A stretch of 13,612 nucleotides of DNA, taken from JAFDVL01 sp043736395. GTDB taxonomy: Bacteria > Acidobacteriota > Blastocatellia > RBC074. Made by a program: the position numbers and the translations under genes. The notes beneath the pieces were generated by a model that ran no database searches, had not been told where the DNA came from, and worked only from the letters and a program-made list of their open reading frames with translations. Position 1 is the first letter of the stretch; the number at the start of each line of letters is the position of its first letter. Positions 1 through 6,145 of this stretch are shown in pieces. The stretch is taken from the NCBI GenBank assembly GCA_043736395.1, contig JAYTCQ010000365.1:1-13612 (forward strand), read 5' to 3'.

Positions 1-114
1 CTTCACTGGGAACGCCCGCATCCTGCGGGCGAGCCTCACAATAGAATCATATTTCATCGCACGGTACTCGCTCGCCAAGGTTTCGCCCGCAGGATGCGGG
101 CGTTCCCAGTGAAG
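1..114. repeat. REP doublet (REPIN-like inverted repeat)
   Basis: Bases 1-31 and 84-114 are perfect 31-bp inverted copies of each other, separated by 52 bp. Each arm contains a 19-base palindrome of 8+3+8 form, cgcccgca-tcc-tgcgggcg (13-31), and its complement at 84-102. Two inverted REP units this close together match the architecture of REPINs, which are mobilised by REP-associated tyrosine transposases. No transposase is present here. The right arm grades into a 15-base tandem repeat at 100-144 (gcgttcccagtgaag and two degenerate copies). Confidence 0.85.
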
Positions 115-711
115 GCATTCCCTGTGAAGGCGCTCCCAGTCCAACAAAAAATTTCAAGCGAACATTTCAAATTAAGCGCGCCTGCAAATCTTCAATCAAG
201 AGATACAGCTGAGATTCTGCGCACCCTTGAAAACGCTCACAGTGACCTGCAACGACGATTACAGCTGACTTCTATCACCAATTCTACGAATGTCATCGTG
301 CATAATTCGACCGGAGATTTTGTAGCTGCGACCGGACAACCAGCTTGGGCTGCTGGCGCTACACGGGGAGACACGATCCATTTGCAACCAATAATGATAC
401 TTCGGAAAAAAGGAATGCTTGTTACAACACTGCGTCACGAATTTGCTCATGCCGCGATGAAAGCAGTCACAAAAAAACAAATTCCGCGCTGGTTGCTCGA
501 AGGTCTGGCTATTCACTTCGCAGGTGAAGGAAAATATTATCCACCATCAAAAATAAAACCTACCGTTGAAGAAGCCGAAAAAAAATTATCTTCGGCGAAA
601 ACTCCAGCAGAAATGAAAACGGCTTATGCGTTTGCTTATCAGCTTGTCCAGGAATTCATTGTTAGAGAAAAAGGCGAGGCAAATGTGTGGAAACTAGCAT
701 TAATTCGCTAA
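1..711 (+). CDS. Gluzincin (peptidase MA-like) protein, C-terminal part, 5' end outside window
   Basis: The product is a probable zinc metallopeptidase domain. Counting from the first in-frame ATG at 94 (205 aa), it shows H115-E-F-A-H119 and a third ligand, E136, in W-L-L-E-G. The second His to Glu spacing of 17 fits the peptidase MA-like gluzincins. The motif G-D-F-V-A-A-T-G-Q-P-A-W lies ahead of it. I recall this arrangement as the C-terminal half of acidobacterial SpoIID/LytB-domain proteins, so a SpoIID part may lie upstream; that is inference. The ATG at 94 sits inside a REP palindrome without a convincing ribosome binding site. The same frame has no stop back to base 1, so the true start is probably outside the window. 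The stretch before about residue 20 is repeat-derived, including A-F-P-V-K, A-F-P-V-K, A-L-P-V-Q. The stop is TAA at 709-711. Confidence 0.7.
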   Translation, partial: LHWERPHPAGEPHNRIIFHRTVLARQGFARRMRAFPVKAFPVKALPVQQKISSEHFKLSAPANLQSRDTAEILRTLENAHSDLQRRLQLTSITNSTNVIVHNSTGDFVAATGQPAWAAGATRGDTIHLQPIMILRKKGMLVTTLRHEFAHAAMKAVTKKQIPRWLLEGLAIHFAGEGKYYPPSKIKPTVEEAEKKLSSAKTPAEMKTAYAFAYQLVQEFIVREKGEANVWKLALIR

Positions 712-949
712 TATTTTTGTCTTGCTTTCATTTTAACACTTATCTATACTGCATTTCAGAACCCGAAAAGTAGTAACCGACTACTTTCCCCACCGCCCGG
801 AACACGAACATCCAATCTTATACAGTAAGCTTTGAGATACCCCATCGCACCCTAGCTGTAGCCAGGCTGTGACCGTCCCCTGTCACGAACATTCGATTAT
901 TATTATTTGTTGCCAGAAAGTCATTGGACTTCAAGGGAGCGCTTTGTTG
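712..949. other. Intergenic region with a small hairpin
   Basis: This 238-bp gap separates the peptidase gene and the kinase gene. It holds one perfect 8-bp hairpin, aaagtagt (767-774) with actacttt (780-787) and a 5-nt loop. No T-run follows, so it is not a convincing terminator. I see no clear promoter. A GTG at 869 is in frame with the kinase but has no ribosome binding site. Confidence 0.4.
934..939 (+). promoter_or_regulatory. Ribosome binding site that decides the kinase start
   Basis: The sequence agggag lies 10 bases before the ATG at 950. The in-frame GTG at 869 lacks such a site, and the 27 residues it would add (rich in I, C and H) do not resemble a domain. The ATG at 950 is therefore preferred. 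Confidence 0.6.
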
Positions 950-2518
950 ATGAGCTTCGCCACAAGCACAAAAAAACCAATTCCTGTTGACGCGCGATTT
1001 GAAGAACCGCCTTCCACCGTCCGAGAACAAGTGTTTTTTGTTGGGGATGCTGCACTGGAAGCGCTGGCAATAACGCTTGGATTTGTTGTTATTACGATGC
1101 AAGCTCTGCAAAACAAAATATATAAAACAAACCAAACATCTGATTGTTTTATCCTTGCAAATGAAGAGACTGAAAAAAATCTGTCCTTAATTTCTCAGCT
1201 TCGTAAAGCTCGCTTTACAAATCCAATCATCGCCATCGTGAATGATCCGCAGCAAGCCGCGCAATCCGTCAAAGCAGGAGCCAATGATTATTGTTATCAG
1301 GAATTTTGCCAATCGGATTTGAAATTGCGGGTAGAAATTTGCCTCAAAAATTTTGCGCAGGCACAGGAACTCACTTCAAAAATTTCTGAACAATCACGTC
1401 AGGTTGAACTCTCACATTTGTTAACAGAAAAAATTGTCGACGCTCTGCCCGTCAGCCTTTATGTGGTTGATCGTGAACTAAAAATTGTCGCCTGGAATCG
1501 TAATCGTGAAATCGGCGGACAAGGAATTGAAAAACGCGAAGTCATCGGACGCGACGCGCTCAAGGTGTTTTCCAAGATGTCGCGCGAACGTCTCGAAGAC
1601 GAATTCAATCAAGTTCTCAGCACCGGGAAAATTTTAAAATTCGAACAGGAATCGCAAGTCAACGATCAAAAACGTCATTGGTTGATTAGTAAAATCCCGA
1701 TGAAAATTGACGAAGATGAAGATCAAATCTCTCACGTCATCACACTTGGCGAAGAAATCACCGAACAAAAACGGATGAACGAAGCCATCATTAATGCCGA
1801 AAAATTAACCGGCATTGGCCGCCTCGCTTCCGGCGTCGTCCACGAAATTAATAACCCCTTAGCGACGATAGCGGCCTGCACCGAAGCTCTTCAAATTCGT
1901 CTTCTTGAAGTTTCTAACCTTCCATCTGCAATTCAAGCAGACTTCAAAGAGTATTTGAAACTCATCGAAGACGAAACGTTCCGATGTAAAGGAATCACCA
2001 ATAGCCTGCTTGAATTCAGCCGTCATCGCGAATCCCTAAAGACGACTGAAGACCTCAATCGCCTCATCGAACAAACTCTGCGCCTCGTCAAACATCATCC
2101 CAAACTTAAACGATTAAATTTCGTCATTGAATTAGAAAAAGACCTGCCTCAGATCAATGCCAATGAAGGACAAATCATACAGGTTTTTATTGCCCTTATT
2201 TCCAATGCCTGCGATGCGGTTTCGGAAGAATCCGGGCAGCTCACACTTCGCTCAAAGCTTTATGATGCTGATGGAACGCAATACGCAGCTGCGGAATTTT
2301 CTGACAACGGCGCTGGTATTGCCGCTGAAATGCTCACCAAAATCTTCGAGCCTTTCGTCACGACTAAACCATTCGGACAAGGCACGGGACTTGGCTTGGC
2401 AGTTTGTTACGGAATTATTTCCGATCACGGCGGCAGGATAGAAGTCACCTCACAGCCAGGACATGGCACATCTATGAACGTTTTATTACCAATCACGGAG
2501 CATCCTCCAGCTCATTAA
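950..2518 (+). CDS. NtrB-like sensor histidine kinase with pseudo-receiver and PAS domains
   Basis: This is a 522-aa cytoplasmic kinase with no membrane segment. Residues about 28-133 look like a receiver domain that lacks its key residues: Ala70 sits where the phosphoacceptor Asp is expected (D65-C-F-I-L-A70), the K-P pair is replaced by Q-E in D-Y-C-Y-Q-E-F, and the acidic pair is G-D. A PAS domain follows (about 165-285, with V-V-D-R-E-L-K-I-V-A-W-N). The catalytic part is intact: H298 in V-V-H-E-I-N-N-P-L, the N box at N419, D452-N-G-A-G, F-E-P-F and G478-T-G-L-G-L. A response regulator gene starts 52 bp downstream and is almost certainly its partner. The soluble layout suggests an intracellular signal read by PAS or the pseudo-receiver; the signal itself is unknown. 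The start at 950 is chosen over the upstream GTG at 869. Confidence 0.88.
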   Translation: MSFATSTKKPIPVDARFEEPPSTVREQVFFVGDAALEALAITLGFVVITMQALQNKIYKTNQTSDCFILANEETEKNLSLISQLRKARFTNPIIAIVNDPQQAAQSVKAGANDYCYQEFCQSDLKLRVEICLKNFAQAQELTSKISEQSRQVELSHLLTEKIVDALPVSLYVVDRELKIVAWNRNREIGGQGIEKREVIGRDALKVFSKMSRERLEDEFNQVLSTGKILKFEQESQVNDQKRHWLISKIPMKIDEDEDQISHVITLGEEITEQKRMNEAIINAEKLTGIGRLASGVVHEINNPLATIAACTEALQIRLLEVSNLPSAIQADFKEYLKLIEDETFRCKGITNSLLEFSRHRESLKTTEDLNRLIEQTLRLVKHHPKLKRLNFVIELEKDLPQINANEGQIIQVFIALISNACDAVSEESGQLTLRSKLYDADGTQYAAAEFSDNGAGIAAEMLTKIFEPFVTTKPFGQGTGLGLAVCYGIISDHGGRIEVTSQPGHGTSMNVLLPITEHPPAH

Positions 2519-2570
2519 TACGACTACCGTTTAAGAACGCAAATCTTCTTATTACCCTCTCTGATTTTTT

Positions 2571-4046
2571 ATGAATAACATGCCAATCAAATTATTAATC
2601 GCCGAAGACGAAATGAATCTTTCTTTTGTTTTACAGAAAGAACTTTCCCGTCAGGGCTGTGCCGTCCGCATAGTCAATAATGGTGATGAAGCCATCAAAG
2701 TTGCTCGTGAAGAAGAATTCCACGTCGCGTTGCTCGACCTCATGATGCCCGGAGCCAGCGGCATTCAAGTGCTGCGCTCATTGGTCGAACAAGACCCCGC
2801 ACCCGAAGTGATTATCATGACCGGACACGCCACTGTGAGCACCGCGTTAGAAGCGATGAAATTTGGCGCGTACGATTATTTGACGAAGCCCTGTGCGCTG
2901 GATCATATTGCTGAAACCATCAGAAAAGCCAATGAAAAAGGCCGTTTGAAGCGCGAGAATTTAGTTTTACAAAGTCTCGTCAAACATACTTCGCCGCACG
3001 CGCAAGCCAGCAAACTTCCGCAACACGGCATCATTACTGCCAATGAAAAAATGATGGCAGTGCTCGCTCAAATTGATCTGGTTGCCTCTAATGACGCTCC
3101 CGTTTTGATCAACGGAGAAACCGGAACCGGACGCGAATTAATTGCCCGCGCCATTCACAACGCTTCTTCGCGGCGTACCAGACCATTTGTTTCGATCAAC
3201 TGCGCGACGACGCTTGATCCGCTCTTTGAAGCTGATTTATTCGGACACGAAGCCGGAGCTTTCACGTCCGCTCGTACGCGCAAACTTGGCTTGCTCGAAA
3301 TGGCGAATCAGGGAACGCTGTATCTAGAAGAAATTAACGGCTTATCACTGACCTTGCAGGCAAAGATTTTACGTGCTATCGAAACAAATTCTTTCTATCG
3401 TTTAGGCGGAACCCGACGTGTAGACACTGACGTTCGCATCATCACTTCAACCAGTCAGGACTTAGAAGTACGCGAACAGCAGGAAGCCTTCCGCACAGAT
3501 TTATACAATAAAATCAATAGTATTCGCGTCTCCGTCCCTTCCCTGCGCGAACGTCCTGAAGACATCGTCGGCATTTCTGAGCATCTCTTAAAATCCTTCG
3601 CGCCAAACCGTTCGATTATGATTACCTTGGAAGCGCAGCAGGTTTTGCGCAGCTATCCATGGCCGGGAAATTTGCGAGAACTGCGCAACGTCCTCGAACG
3701 CGCCGTACTCCTTTCGCGCAGCAACGTGATTCAGCCCACAGATTTATTAGTCGAACTCGCGACCCGCGAAGCTATGCCTTTTACCCCTGTTGTCCTCCCG
3801 AATAATTCGCAGTACACCGGAATTGACCACGGCGTCGGAGCCGTCACATCATCCTTCGCGTCCAACGAATCCAGTGGAAGATTAGAAGAATTGGAACGCC
3901 GCGAAATCCTTTCAGCATTAGATCGCACGAACTGGCATCAAGGAAAAACAGCAGATTTATTGGGCATTTCACCGTCTACGCTCTATCGCAGATTGAGAGA
4001 ATATAAGATTACAAAGCGGATGGTGCGGGCGCAGCGGTCTGTGTAA
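2571..4046 (+). CDS. NtrC-family response regulator (REC, AAA+ sigma-54 interaction, Fis-type HTH) with altered ATPase motifs
   Basis: This 491-aa protein has three domains. The receiver (about 5-120) is canonical, with D13, phosphoacceptor D56, T84 and K106. The AAA+ domain (about 154-385) has NtrC architecture but departs at several hallmark sites. Walker A reads G-E-T-G-T-G-R188-E where Lys is usual. The sigma-54 contact loop reads G-A-F-T-S233-A instead of GAFTGA. Walker B reads L-Y-L-E253-E254 where D-E is usual. The arginine-finger region reads F-R308-T-D-L-Y-N-K314, with Lys where the second Arg is usual. A Fis-type helix-turn-helix ends the protein (about 442-482, G-K-T-A-D-L-L-G-I-S-P-S-T-L-Y-R-R-L). 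It is most likely phosphorylated by the kinase encoded just upstream. Whether it still activates sigma-54 RNA polymerase is open. An alternative start is the ATG at 2580. Confidence 0.9.
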   Translation: MNNMPIKLLIAEDEMNLSFVLQKELSRQGCAVRIVNNGDEAIKVAREEEFHVALLDLMMPGASGIQVLRSLVEQDPAPEVIIMTGHATVSTALEAMKFGAYDYLTKPCALDHIAETIRKANEKGRLKRENLVLQSLVKHTSPHAQASKLPQHGIITANEKMMAVLAQIDLVASNDAPVLINGETGTGRELIARAIHNASSRRTRPFVSINCATTLDPLFEADLFGHEAGAFTSARTRKLGLLEMANQGTLYLEEINGLSLTLQAKILRAIETNSFYRLGGTRRVDTDVRIITSTSQDLEVREQQEAFRTDLYNKINSIRVSVPSLRERPEDIVGISEHLLKSFAPNRSIMITLEAQQVLRSYPWPGNLRELRNVLERAVLLSRSNVIQPTDLLVELATREAMPFTPVVLPNNSQYTGIDHGVGAVTSSFASNESSGRLEELERREILSALDRTNWHQGKTADLLGISPSTLYRRLREYKITKRMVRAQRSV

Positions 4047-4112
4047 ATAGCGTTCTACGCGTCGAATACGTTTCAGTATTATCGCATTTAAAATGCAATG
4101 GAGACCAAACCG

Positions 4113-4289
4113 ATGACCGACTTACTTCAACTATTCAAGAAAAACTTCACTTCGTCACGATTCGATGTGAAAGCAGTGCAAACATTCTGTTGGGCGTGCT
4201 CTCTTCTCGTTATGGTAGGCGGAATCCTCAAATTGACTCGCCTTCCATTGACTGAATCGGAACTTATTTTTGGAGCACCCTGGTCATGA
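4113..4289 (+). CDS. Small membrane protein, hypothetical (possibly frameshifted)
   Basis: From the ATG at 4113 this encodes 58 aa. GGAG at 4100-4103 sits 9 bases ahead, better placed than for the in-frame ATG at 4098. It has a short polar N-terminus and one membrane segment (T-F-C-W-A-C-S-L-L-V-M-V-G-G-I-L). It then reads L-P-L-T-E-S-E-L-I-F-G and ends abruptly. The stop overlaps the ATG of the next small frame (ATGA at 4286-4289), which encodes a second membrane segment. One two-helix protein of about 85 aa with a -1 shift near the T-run at 4267-4270 is as likely as two coupled genes. I do not recognise the family. Confidence 0.5.
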   Translation: MTDLLQLFKKNFTSSRFDVKAVQTFCWACSLLVMVGGILKLTRLPLTESELIFGAPWS

Positions 4290-4369
4290 CCATGTCTCTT
4301 CTGATCGTCATCGCTGGAATTTTAGTGCCGATTGCAAAATTTGTTTCCCAGCAGCATAGAGATGAATAG
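4286..4369 (+). CDS. 27-aa membrane peptide overlapping the previous frame
   Basis: The frame begins M-T-M-S-L-L-I-V-I-A-G-I-L-V-P-I-A and ends K-F-V-S-Q-Q-H-R-D-E, followed by TAG. It is one hydrophobic helix with a charged cytoplasmic-type tail. Its start overlaps the stop of the preceding frame by the ATGA arrangement typical of translational coupling. Read one frame back, its upstream bases would join smoothly to the preceding protein, so it may be that protein's second half rather than a separate gene. Confidence 0.4.
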   Translation: MTMSLLIVIAGILVPIAKFVSQQHRDE

Positions 4370-4376
4370 ACCTTCT

Positions 4377-4563
4377 CATCGCCAACGGCGACTAACAATA
4401 TAGCCTATGGTGAAACCATAGGTCTGGTGCAGCAATTCATCCCGTCGCTGAAGGCGACGAACAATATTTTATAGTTGTTCGTCGCCTTCAGCGACGGGAA
4501 AACATTCTCTCTTACACCCAGCGATTCTCGCTGGGCTATATTGTTGGTCGCCTTCAGCGACGA
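4377..4563. repeat. Cluster of nested REP-like palindromes
   Basis: This fills most of the 284-bp gap between the small membrane locus and the nucleotidyltransferase gene. Outer arms 4387-4405 and 4534-4552 are inverted copies matching at 18 of 19 bases. Inside lie a perfect 24-bp inverted repeat (4441-4464 and 4475-4498, 10-nt loop) and two 8+3+8 palindromes: cctatggt-gaa-accatagg at 4404-4422 and cccagcga-ttc-tcgctggg at 4517-4535. A further copy of the gtcgccttcagcgac unit lies at 4548-4562. No coding capacity or RNA gene is apparent. Confidence 0.8.
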
Positions 4564-4653
4564 AAGCTATTTCTACAATTTATTGAATCGCTCAGATTCA
4601 CTCAAGGATTTTCCTGCTTGCCTCCGACTCGCCTCAACAACTAAACTTAAAAA

Positions 4654-6117
4654 ATGATGATTTCAAAATCTGTCATTTCTCTCTGTGAAACCATCCGTAC
4701 AAACGGCGGTCGCGCTTTTTTAGTTGGTGGCTGGGTACGCGATTTTTTGCGGGGGGCTGACAACGTAGATTACGACGTGGAAGTATACGGCGTTGCGCCT
4801 GAACAGCTCCGCGAATTATTAGATGCCACTGGGACGGTCAATGCGGTGGGGGAGGCGTTTACGGTCTATAAGGTGAAACTGAATGCGGATTTGGGAATGC
4901 GGATTGCGGAATCAAATGATGTATATTCTTCCTCGACTCCGCAATCCGAAATCCGAATTCCGCAATTGACAATTGATGTTTCCCTCCCCCGCCGTGAATC
5001 AAAAAATGGTTGTGGGCATCGCGCGTTTGTCGTCACAGGCGATCCTTTGATGTCTTACGAAGAAGCCTGTTCACGGCGTGATTTTACGATCAATGCGATT
5101 ATGTACGATCCGTTGACGGAGGAATTTATGGATCCGTTCAATGGTCGCGCCGACCTTGAAAAGAAAATTCTGCGCGTCGTCAATCCTGAGACTTTTATTG
5201 AAGACAGTTTGCGTGTACTCCGTGCCATGCAATTCGCGGCTCGGTTTGAATTTGAAATTGATCCGGCAACCGTGGAGCTTTGTCGCAGCATTGATTTGTC
5301 CGATTTACCGGCAGAAAGAATTTGGGCAGAAGTCGAAAAATGGTTGCTGCAATCCGACAAACCTTCGATTGGATTTTGGGCGGCGATCCAGCTCGGCATC
5401 ACTGAAAAATTATGGCCGGAAATTCACGCGCTGATCGGTTGCCCGCAAGAAAAAGAGTGGCACCCCGAAGGAGATGTAGATATTCATACTGCGATGGTGA
5501 TTGATGAAGCCCGCAAATTAATTGACGATTTGCCGCATCCGAAAAAATTAGCCGTGTTGCTTGGCGCACTTTGTCATGATTTCGGGAAGCCTGCGACTAC
5601 GGAATTTGAAGACGGAAGAATCCGCAGCAAAGGTCACGAAGACGCGGGGATCAAACCGACAGAAGATTTTTTGGATAAATTAAATGTGCAGACGATTGAC
5701 GGCTACGATGTACGCAAACAGGTGATTGCATTGGTCGCCGATCATCTGGCTCCGGGGCAATTTTATAAATCCCACGAGAGCGGACAAAAAGTTTCTGATG
5801 GAGCCTTTCGTCGTTTGGCGCAACGCTGCGAACCGGATTTGCTCTACCGTGTAGCGCGTGCTGATTGTCTTGGGAGAACCGGAGATTTCAAACCCGATGC
5901 AATGGAATGGTTCATTGCAAAAGTGAATGATCTAAAAATTCCCGTGAAAGCTCCGGAGCCAATTTTGATGGGACGACACGTCATGGAATTTGGAATTAAG
6001 CCCGGCCCGCGCATCGGCGAAATTACGAAAGCGGTGTTTGAAATGCAGCTCGACGGGAAGGTGAATACTTTGGAGGAAGCGATTGAGGCTGGGAGACAAT
6101 TAATTGGAAAGTCATAG
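4654..6117 (+). CDS. cca: Class II tRNA nucleotidyltransferase (CCA-adding type) with HD domain
   Basis: This 487-aa enzyme would add CCA, or part of it, to tRNA 3' ends. The nucleotidyltransferase head shows G25-G-W-V-R-D30 and the metal-binding pair D39-Y-D41. It continues with I-D-V-S-L-P-R-R-E (107-115), R141-R-D-F-T-I-N-A148 and the E-R-I-W-A-E motif. An HD phosphohydrolase domain follows, with H-P-E-G-D-V-D-I-H and L-C-H-D-F-G-K-P, as in bacterial CCA enzymes that also process 3' phosphates. Residues about 76-105 are extra relative to the family and are encoded by a palindromic repeat inserted in frame. All catalytic motifs remain. A purely A-adding or poly(A) polymerase activity cannot be excluded from sequence alone. 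There is no strong ribosome binding site, and M1 and M2 are adjacent ATGs. Confidence 0.88.
   Translation: MMISKSVISLCETIRTNGGRAFLVGGWVRDFLRGADNVDYDVEVYGVAPEQLRELLDATGTVNAVGEAFTVYKVKLNADLGMRIAESNDVYSSSTPQSEIRIPQLTIDVSLPRRESKNGCGHRAFVVTGDPLMSYEEACSRRDFTINAIMYDPLTEEFMDPFNGRADLEKKILRVVNPETFIEDSLRVLRAMQFAARFEFEIDPATVELCRSIDLSDLPAERIWAEVEKWLLQSDKPSIGFWAAIQLGITEKLWPEIHALIGCPQEKEWHPEGDVDIHTAMVIDEARKLIDDLPHPKKLAVLLGALCHDFGKPATTEFEDGRIRSKGHEDAGIKPTEDFLDKLNVQTIDGYDVRKQVIALVADHLAPGQFYKSHESGQKVSDGAFRRLAQRCEPDLLYRVARADCLGRTGDFKPDAMEWFIAKVNDLKIPVKAPEPILMGRHVMEFGIKPGPRIGEITKAVFEMQLDGKVNTLEEAIEAGRQLIGKS
4881..4967. repeat. Palindromic repeat inserted in frame inside the cca gene
   Basis: The arms 4881-4913 and 4935-4967 are inverted copies matching at 26 of 33 bases, with a perfect 10-bp core (ggattgcgga at 4901-4910, its complement at 4938-4947) and a 21-nt loop. 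Each arm is itself made of g(a/c)ggat-type units. It adds roughly 30 residues between Y-K-V and I-D-V-S-L-P without breaking the frame. Confidence 0.75.
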
Positions 6118-6138
6118 GGCAGGTTCGGAACCTACCCT
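6116..6138 (+). terminator. Candidate rho-independent terminator after cca
   Basis: The hairpin aggg-c-aggtt, cgg, aacct-a-ccct overlaps the cca stop codon and has one internal mismatch. A T-rich tract (aatttttatttt) follows 2 bases later. It lies in the 28-bp gap between convergent genes. The stem is moderately strong, so a role in ending the plus-strand transcript is plausible but not certain. Confidence 0.45.
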
Positions 6139-6145
6139 ACAATTT

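Noticed and set aside
1..144. CRISPR array at the left edge
   Set aside because: The repeats are inverted rather than direct with spacers, and the tandem 15-mers have no spacers and no cas genes nearby.
869..949. GTG at 869 as the kinase start
   Set aside because: It has no ribosome binding site and adds an odd I/C/H-rich leader, whereas the ATG at 950 has AGGGAG 10 bases upstream.
4377..4563. Tandem rho-independent terminators or a structured ncRNA
   Set aside because: The hairpins lack T-runs and share arms and geometry with REP-type repeats elsewhere in the window.
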